Below are positions 42,501 through 46,695 of a stretch of DNA of 46,695 nucleotides, piece after piece (position 1 is the stretch's first letter; every line of letters begins with the position of its first letter). The DNA comes from Branchiostoma floridae (taxonomy: Eukaryota; Chordata; Leptocardii; Amphioxiformes; Branchiostomatidae). A model generated the notes under the pieces. It saw only the letters and a list, made by a program, of their open reading frames with translations. It made no database searches and had not been told where the DNA came from. The stretch is from assembly GCF_000003815.2 (NCBI RefSeq), contig NC_049982.1, forward strand, positions 32,504,878 through 32,551,572. Direction: 5' to 3'. Position numbers and translations under genes: made by a program.

Positions 42501-42872
42501 AAGAGTAGTCCAAAAGCAGTACCTCCCTATGACCTAACACGACTAATTCTATCAACTCTGAATGTCGCTTCCTGACATTCTTGCATACCTTATGCCCTTC
42601 ACTCTGTGTCAGACTTGCTTCTATACAGCATGAAAACAGTATCTCCGTACAGAGGTGACAGTACAGTTGCTATTGTTTCCCCCCAGGCCCTGAAGGCAGA
42701 AGAGGAGAGAGACAGGTCCTACCAGGAGATCATGAAGCTGGACGAGCGAAAGCGACCGTACAACAGCCTGGCAGCCGACTCTCACGAGGTCACGGAGGAG
42801 GAGCTAGAAGCCTTCCGTATCAAACGGGCCAACTACGATGACCCCATGAAAAATATGCTGGGAAACAACTAA
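30526..42872 (+). CDS. SLU7: SLU7, pre-mRNA splicing factor (complete, 16 exons)
   Basis: Exons: 30526-30659, 31400-31562, 32615-32695, 33108-33272, 33534-33602, 33976-34005, 35123-35257, 35760-35851, 36320-36387, 37019-37158, 38068-38124, 38759-38863, 39782-39889, 40956-41042, 41637-41738, 42687-42872 (TAA). All introns are GT-AG and frames join throughout: 1722 nt, 573 aa (human 586). SLU7 acts at the second catalytic step in the spliceosome, holding the free 5' exon and helping choose the 3' splice site. Visible: [31 protein letters not shown], a CCHC zinc knuckle CX2CX4HX4C at Cys111, Cys114, His119, Cys124 (exon 3), [20 protein letters not shown], an acidic stretch then [38 protein letters not shown]...[29 protein letters not shown], a Lys-rich nuclear-type segment in exon 15, and terminal DERKRPYNS. 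Introns carry at least eight MITEs. Identification is firm. Confidence 0.98.
31010..31300 (+). mobile_element. 5'-truncated, decayed hAT-type MITE (TAGGGCTGGG family) in SLU7 intron 1
   Basis: Matches the right two-thirds of the 7565-8003 element: AGTTTATTGTCATTTCTAYC, CCCATTCACAGGTTTTCACA and GATCCTCTGGACCTGAACC, ending in TTTTCTGTCTGGTAC where the intact copies have TTTTCTGTACCGGTAC. The left end and the terminal CCCAGCCCTA are lost. Confidence 0.75.
31787..31960 (+). mobile_element. 174-bp MITE, CTGTAAATGC termini, TA target (SLU7 intron 2)
   Basis: Starts CTGTAAATGCAGAAATATTT and ends CCGCGTTTACAG, bracketed by TA at 31785-31786 and 31961-31962, consistent with Tc1/mariner-type mobilisation. 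Interior has TTGCGGTGGTTTTATTTTCG and related GCGGT/ACCGC blocks. A truncated copy is at 26150-26280 and a possible third relic near 34600-34660. Confidence 0.8.
32079..32252. mobile_element. 174-bp Tigger/pogo-like MITE, TA target (SLU7 intron 2)
   Basis: Inverted termini CAGTGGAAGCCAGTTAATTG and AATTAAGCGGCTTCTACTG, flanked by TA at 32077-32078 and 32253-32254. TTAATTGCACAA-type motifs recur inside (four TTGCAC or GTGCAA sites). CAGTGGAA-type tips with a TA target are typical of pogo/Tigger elements; the assignment is inference. Confidence 0.8.
32474..32560 (+). mobile_element. tRNA-like SINE head (SLU7 intron 2)
   Basis: TGGCCTAGTGG (about 32482-32492) is a perfect RNA polymerase III A-box and GTGTGAAACCC a degenerate B-box ~45 bp later. 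No acceptor-stem pairing and no typical anticodon arm, so it is read as a SINE head or tRNA relic, not a tRNA gene. Confidence 0.5.
34664..35035 (+). mobile_element. CAGGGTTGGACAAG-ended element with 5-bp target duplication (SLU7 intron 6)
   Basis: 372 bp from CAGGGTTGGACAAGTCCACT to AACTTGTCCAAACCTG, flanked by ACTCC at 34659-34663 and 35036-35040. Internally it repeats GGCAAGTG / GGGCAAGT motifs. Different sequence but same 5-bp duplication and CAGGG tip as the 26759, 39348 and 41211 elements. It appears inserted next to a decayed CTGTAAAYGC MITE relic. Confidence 0.85.
36236..36297 (+). mobile_element. 3' fragment of CAGGGCTCGAAAT-family element (SLU7 intron 8)
   Basis: ACAGCTCCAATTTTACCTG, then CTGCATATGCAGGTGGTATT and TTGAGCCTTG, correspond to the last ~60 bp of the 26759-27095 element. 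It lies 22 bp upstream of SLU7 exon 9 (exon begins 36320). Confidence 0.75.
36504..36921 (+). mobile_element. hAT-type MITE, TAGGGCTGGG family (SLU7 intron 9)
   Basis: 418 bp from TAGGGCTGGGTATCGGTACA to GGTACCCAACCCTA, flanked by GTGACGAG (36496-36503) and GTGACTAG (36922-36929), 7 of 8 matching. Closely follows the 7565-8003 copy over most of its length. Confidence 0.9.
37192..37532 (+). mobile_element. hAT-type MITE, CAGGGTTGTAGCCAGC termini (SLU7 intron 10)
   Basis: 341 bp, CAGGGTTGTAGCCAGCCTG to GCTGGCTACAACCTTG, flanked by CAACAATA (37184-37191) and CAACAATT (37533-37540), 7 of 8 matching. Contains CCGTC motifs near both ends and the CTGGACCCTCTGAAAAGC interior that also appears at 1-110. 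It inserted only 33 bp after the exon 10 donor. Confidence 0.88.
37810..37880 (-). mobile_element. SINE body fragment (SLU7 intron 10)
   Basis: AGGTACTCATGTTCACCTGA then GTGAAGTGAGGAAAG match, inverted, the body of the SINEs at 1845-2012 and 3228-3722. The tRNA-like head is absent. Confidence 0.55.
39348..39681 (+). mobile_element. CAGGGCTCGAAAT-family element with 5-bp target duplication (SLU7 intron 12)
   Basis: 334 bp from CAGGGCTCGAAATTCATTTC to AGTATTTCGAGCCCTG, flanked by ATATA at 39343-39347 and 39682-39686. Repeats GGGTGCAC near both ends (GGGTGCACCAAAAAAG; CTGGGTGCACATGCACCC). A longer diverged relative is at 5289-5845. Confidence 0.88.
41211..41556 (+). mobile_element. CAGGGCTCGAAAT-family element with 5-bp target duplication (SLU7 intron 14)
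   Basis: 346 bp from CAGGGCTCAAAATACTTTTT to AGTATTTCGAGCCCTG, flanked by TAGTA at 41206-41210 and 41557-41561. Close sister of 26759-27095. Confidence 0.88.
41760..42660. other. No supported feature (SLU7 intron 15)
   Basis: Mostly unique, non-coding intron sequence. The frame 42247-42537 has no supporting signals. Confidence 0.4.
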
Positions 42873-42969
42873 GAATTTCACCCTGTAGATGTCACCCTTT
42901 GATCAACCCCAAAACTACAGACAACATTGACTCTTCCCAAGTAATAGCTTCAACTGTACACAATGTCAA

Positions 42970-42975
42970 AATAAA
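42970..42975 (+). terminator. SLU7 polyadenylation signal
   Basis: AATAAA ~100 bp after the SLU7 stop codon, followed within 35 bp by a GT/T-rich stretch (TTGCCTTGTGTGTCTTGC), as expected for a cleavage/polyadenylation site. Confidence 0.75.
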
Positions 42976-42999
42976 AACTGAAAATCGGATTTGCCTTGT

Positions 43000-43856
43000 G
43001 TGTCTTGCTGGGTTTAAGCCTTCACACATGGCAAAAGTTCTAAGGGCCTAGTGACTGTATGTTTAGGTATACCCTAATTTCTGTTACTTACACTGTATAT
43101 AATAATGTGGATTAAGTGGATAATATGTAAACGAGATAACTTTGTATGCAAGTTTTTATTTTACTTCTGTGCTTCATGACACAAATGGATGCAGAGCTTT
43201 AGAAGTATCATTGTATAAGACAGCTTCTACTGGACCTTTGCTAAAAGATGTTAACCTTAAGTGGATAAAAGTTAGACATCCAGGTAATAAGACATGGGAA
43301 ATGATAGTTACTCAAGCAAATGGATATGATTTTTGATATGATATGGCCATTTCCAAAATCATGATACAGTTGCTTGAGTATAATTTGGCGCAGTTGGATG
43401 CTTGGATCTGATGTTGGCATTGTTATTTTACTCATCATGTAAATTTAAACACTTGCTTAAAGCAGATGAGTGTTGTATAAGGAAACATCAAGTGAAATCT
43501 ACAATTTATGCTAACTTGCTAATCATAGGTAGAGTAGATGTTAATGATAATGTTCATATGTGATAGTAAAGAATACATCACAATGTCACCATATTTGTAC
43601 ATACATCTACACCATATATTCAGAATCTGTAAGACAATTTGCTTGTATATGTATTTAAAACCTGTTTTTTCTAGTAAACTAGAGTTCCACAATCTCATAC
43701 CATTGCCGACAATTATTTTTGCATCATATTTGTAAAGGGACCTACGCCATTTGCTGAATACTTTCTGTAAGGGTTTAGCAGCTTGACCACAGACGAACTT
43801 GGCAGTGGTTTCAGAATGGTTTAATGGACCGATCCTGAAGCCCCGCCCCCGTTCGA
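43000..43856. other. No supported gene downstream of SLU7
   Basis: AT-rich intergenic sequence. Short frames on both strands without splice signals or motifs. Confidence 0.4.
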
Positions 43857-43859
43857 TCA

Positions 43860-44493
43860 CGTTCTATTTCGAACACCTCCGTCAAAACAGCGCTTGTCGG
43901 ACAGAACTGGCCGCCGCTGCTGTTTAGCTGATAAAAATGACTGACTTCGATTTAGCTTTTTTTGGCCCTGAAATCCTCTCAGACCGGGCCGAAAAAAAAT
44001 GCACTGCCTTCTTTGTTGAAGGATACATCCACTGGGTACAGTCGATAGCACCGCATAGCATTACCATGTTTGTGGGCAGGAGTGTCCCGGTTCTGACATG
44101 CGGTCGATGCACATGAAACCTGGGTACATATATCTGTGACAGGGTTTCTACTGCGTTTGTTGCATGCTTAACAGTTGCATGCATGCTCATGACAAAAACG
44201 AAATTAAGAAGAAAGCAGCTCAGGCACTCGTGGAGAAGGAGCTTGTACTACACGCCAGCTAATAGGACCCTTCTACAAAGTCTGCTAGTGCCGAGTCCCG
44301 TGCCTTATACATAACCTGCTCTACACGTGCATCCAGCCCACCAACAATGTAATACTATGTAGTGGCTCTCCCTCCCAAAACAACAATACTCGGTGGGTGT
44401 AGTCTTCAACAAAGAATAGCATTTTTCTTTGGACATTTCTGTCCCACTGGGGCTGTTTTTGACGGAGGTGTTCGAAATAGAATAGGGGGTTCT
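43860..44493. mobile_element. Inverted-repeat element, GTTCTATTTCGAACACC termini
   Basis: The left end GTTCTATTTCGAACACCTCC and the right end GGAGGTGTTCGAAATAGAAT are inverted copies. Homology continues inward (CGTCAAAAACAGC-type, then CTTCAACAAAGAA on the right versus TTCTTTGTTGAAG on the left), with length differences from internal decay. Total ~635 bp, no coding potential. Target duplication not resolved. Confidence 0.6.
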
Positions 44494-44908
44494 ACCTGGT
44501 TCTATTTGTTCGATATGGCATTTATCAGTATTGGTCCATTTAGACGGTACCCTATACCATATTGGTTTTGGTATACACATGAAAATATCACACAAGTTTT
44601 TCACATCCATTTCTTTTTATCATCTTCGCCAAGAAGATTATGTTTTCTGTTACATGGGTCTGTATGTAGGTCATGGGTCTGTATGTATAAGTGGAGAAAT
44701 TGTGAATGGATCTTTTTGTAGGTGTGTAGCGGTTGTGGAAAGGCATGCCTAGTTCGAAAACGGTTTACCTGGCGTTTTCCTACGTTACAGCAGCGAGCTT
44801 GGTATTTTTAATTTTATTCTTAATGTAGCTTTTCATGTAGACATGGGTTCCAAGATTTTAACAGAGGACTAAGGATTGAACCAACGTAGGACAACGTTAA
44901 CTATACGC

Positions 44909-45006
44909 TCTACCAGGCTCCGTGGATCGGTTTGTCTATGTATAGTAGAAATCGGACAGGCCAGGTAGACAGACCTGTTAGACAGCCCAGCTTTTTCATC
45001 AAACCC
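44909..45006. mobile_element. Arm fragments of two foldback families
   Basis: 44909-44956 (TACCAGGCTCCGTGGATCGG, then AATAGTAGAAAT) resembles an inner arm of the 24482-24796 element. 44955-45006 (ACAGGCCAGGTAGACAGACC, GACAGCCCAGCTTTTT, AAACCCC) resembles the end of the 17786-18941 element. Fragment junctions directly abut the 32-bp minisatellite. Confidence 0.5.
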
Positions 45007-45310
45007 CAGCTTGTGCACTCCTTGCGCACTAAATGTACTAATAGTATAGAAATACACCAGCGTCTGCACTGCTCGCGCACTGCTTACACCAGCTTGTGCA
45101 CTGCTCGCGCACAACACACACCAGCGCGTACACTGCTCGCTCACTGCGTACGCTAGATTGTGCACTACTCGCTCATCGCTCACGACCAGCGTGTGCACTG
45201 CTTGCGCACTGCTCTCACCAGCGTCTGCACTCCTCGTGCACTAGATACACCAGCGTGTGCACTGCTCGCACACTACACACACCAGCGTGTGCAATGCTCT
45301 CTCACTGCTC
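45007..45310. repeat. 32-bp minisatellite, ~8-9 units
   Basis: Unit CACCAGCGTGTGCACTGCTC + GCGCACTGCTTA, with starts at 45055, 45087, 45119 and onward every ~32 bp; the first unit (45007) is separated by a unique ~25-bp spacer. Rich in alternating GTGTGCAC/TGCGCAC steps. Frames read here are repeat translation. Confidence 0.9.
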
Positions 45311-46695
45311 TCTCACACGCCGCGTACACACGTGTCGCTCTGGTCTTTCGTAATATTTGGCTTCATTGATTTGCAAATAAACTATTGTCGCCTGCTTTTT
45401 GAACATGTAATGTTGTGTGTCTTTGCTAAATTTAATCATATGGCGTGATATCGATATCTCAATACAAGACAGAAAGAACATGGCTTCAAAGCACACACAG
45501 CGCTTTATTCCTTCGTTAATTATTGCATTTCTATGGTCGGAATGGTTAGCATGTCCGCTCTCCGTGAAACACATGACCCGTGAGGAGTAAACATCTCTTT
45601 GGTATATCTTTTTCACTTGCTCTACAATCATGCAAGATCAATAGAATGTAAAACAAAGGATCTAACCATGACTTCAATTGCCATATTGTTTACAAAGTTA
45701 AAGGTCATCAAAAGGATATTGCAAACGGGTGTGCCTAAACACCACAAACGACTCAGAAACACCACAAACGACTCTAATATGCAGTGTACATTGTATATGG
45801 GTCAAAAACCTGATGTGGCGCTCTGGAGACATTGTTTATACATTTATGAATTTAGAAAATGCAGCAAGTCCTACGTATTTACAAGTTATTTTGAGTTAGT
45901 CCGGTTTCAAGATTAATGCAATTCTTGGCCACCATGTTGGATCATGCTTGCTTGCATCTGAGGCTGAAAAACACTTAGTACACAAGTTTTATAAGTTGAC
46001 AATGGTAGAATTGCGGTATGCTATAATCTATGAACCAACAGCGTCCATAGTTTTGTCGTCTATGGAGCCGTGGAAGGTATCGAGAACAGCATTTATTACG
46101 ATATTAACTTTGTTCCTTTGATGCTGAACACTTTGCCCCATCATCAAATTTCTGATGGTGTCTAGATAAAGTACCTTAGGTGCACAAGTCTCTCCTCAAA
46201 TGACAATTTTCCTGATATGATTTTGGTGTTTATGATTCATCATCATGTTCATCATCGGATTAGAGAGGAAATTCTACTAGATTAAGACTACCCTTACCAA
46301 CCGAACAGAAATGCAGGAAACGCTAGGATTCATTTTCGCAAAAAAATGATGTTTCAGTTTCAGTTTATTTATTTATCCAGGAAAATACATCGCCTACTGG
46401 TGTTTTTCAACCACCTTTTTGCTGGGAAGAGTTCTATCTAAATGTCTTGACTCACTAAAATTCATAATTCATTGCAATATATGTGAACAAATGTTGGGTG
46501 TTGCATAATAAAATAAAACGTTTTTTCTCAGGACAAGGTCCATTTGAAATGAAAATCCGTTATGAATATCCTGTCATCAAACCAATTGCACAAACAGCAA
46601 TCACATGAGCAAACAAATTGTATCATAATAACTTCCTTGGTCCGTGGGGAGCGTGACGTGAACAGCGTCTCCATTTCACATCCTCCTATGCAGGG
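45311..46695. other. No supported gene to the end of the window
   Basis: Contains a short direct duplication AAACACCACAAACGACTC (about 45739-45775) and a TTTATTTATTTATCCAGG stretch near 46364 that may be a retroelement tail. No exon or RNA gene recognised. Confidence 0.35.

Noticed and set aside
43924-44190. 88-codon minus-strand frame
   Set aside because: Mostly the arm of an inverted-repeat element; no motif or splice support.
44932-45369. Overlapping open frames with repeated CALLAHC / HCSRT-type peptides
   Set aside because: Products of the 32-bp minisatellite, open in several frames because of base composition.
45535-45590. tRNA-like string (GGTCGGAATGGTTAGCATG)
   Set aside because: A-box-like part only; no B-box or pairing stems follow.

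Overview
The window looks like animal nuclear DNA, probably an invertebrate deuterostome and most likely a lancelet (Branchiostoma-like). The reasons are two complete, intron-rich metazoan genes with canonical GT-AG introns, very short exons, compact promoters, and a dense load of small non-autonomous DNA transposons, tRNA-derived SINEs and minisatellites. The species call is inference; no marker gene was available to prove it. There is one 100-base N gap (14435-14534).

Layout. (1) 1-17.6 kb: an ankyrin-repeat gene on the minus strand. Exon 1 (17424-17631) and exon 2 (13557-13771) join in phase. A third phase-compatible exon lies at 579-735, and the gene probably runs off the left edge. The 12.8-kb gap between exons 2 and 3 is almost filled by a 12.1-kb segment (1187-13291) bounded by ~500-bp inverted repeats that are ~99% identical. 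Inside it are nested elements: a hAT-type MITE, an inverted-repeat element holding a dead Tc1-like transposon, SINE copies and foldback elements. (2) 13.9-18.95 kb: a truncated hAT-type MITE at the gap, a foldback-bounded satellite built from short palindromes, a 28-bp minisatellite just upstream of the ankyrin start codon, and a foldback element with a 10-bp target duplication that itself carries a smaller MITE. (3) 19-22 kb: mostly featureless, with one intact hAT-type MITE. (4) 22.4-30.3 kb, minus strand: a complete eight-exon YIF1 gene (305 aa, five-span Golgi/ER membrane trafficking protein). (5) 30.5-42.9 kb, plus strand: a complete sixteen-exon SLU7 gene (573 aa, second-step pre-mRNA splicing factor). 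YIF1 and SLU7 are head to head with 229 bp between start codons, so they probably share a bidirectional promoter. (6) 43-46.7 kb: no gene recognised; an inverted-repeat element, a 32-bp minisatellite and element fragments.

The genes are housekeeping (secretory traffic, splicing) plus one uncharacterised ankyrin protein; no operon-like or pathway link is implied. The richest unexplained content is the transposable-element architecture. It includes the 12.1-kb inverted-repeat segment with arrays of a 10-bp palindrome, a family of CAGGGCTCGAAAT-ended elements that repeatedly carry 5-bp (not 8-bp) target duplications, a MITE whose insertion is proven by an empty site in the opposite arm of its host element, and a 70-bp hairpin in YIF1 intron 1.
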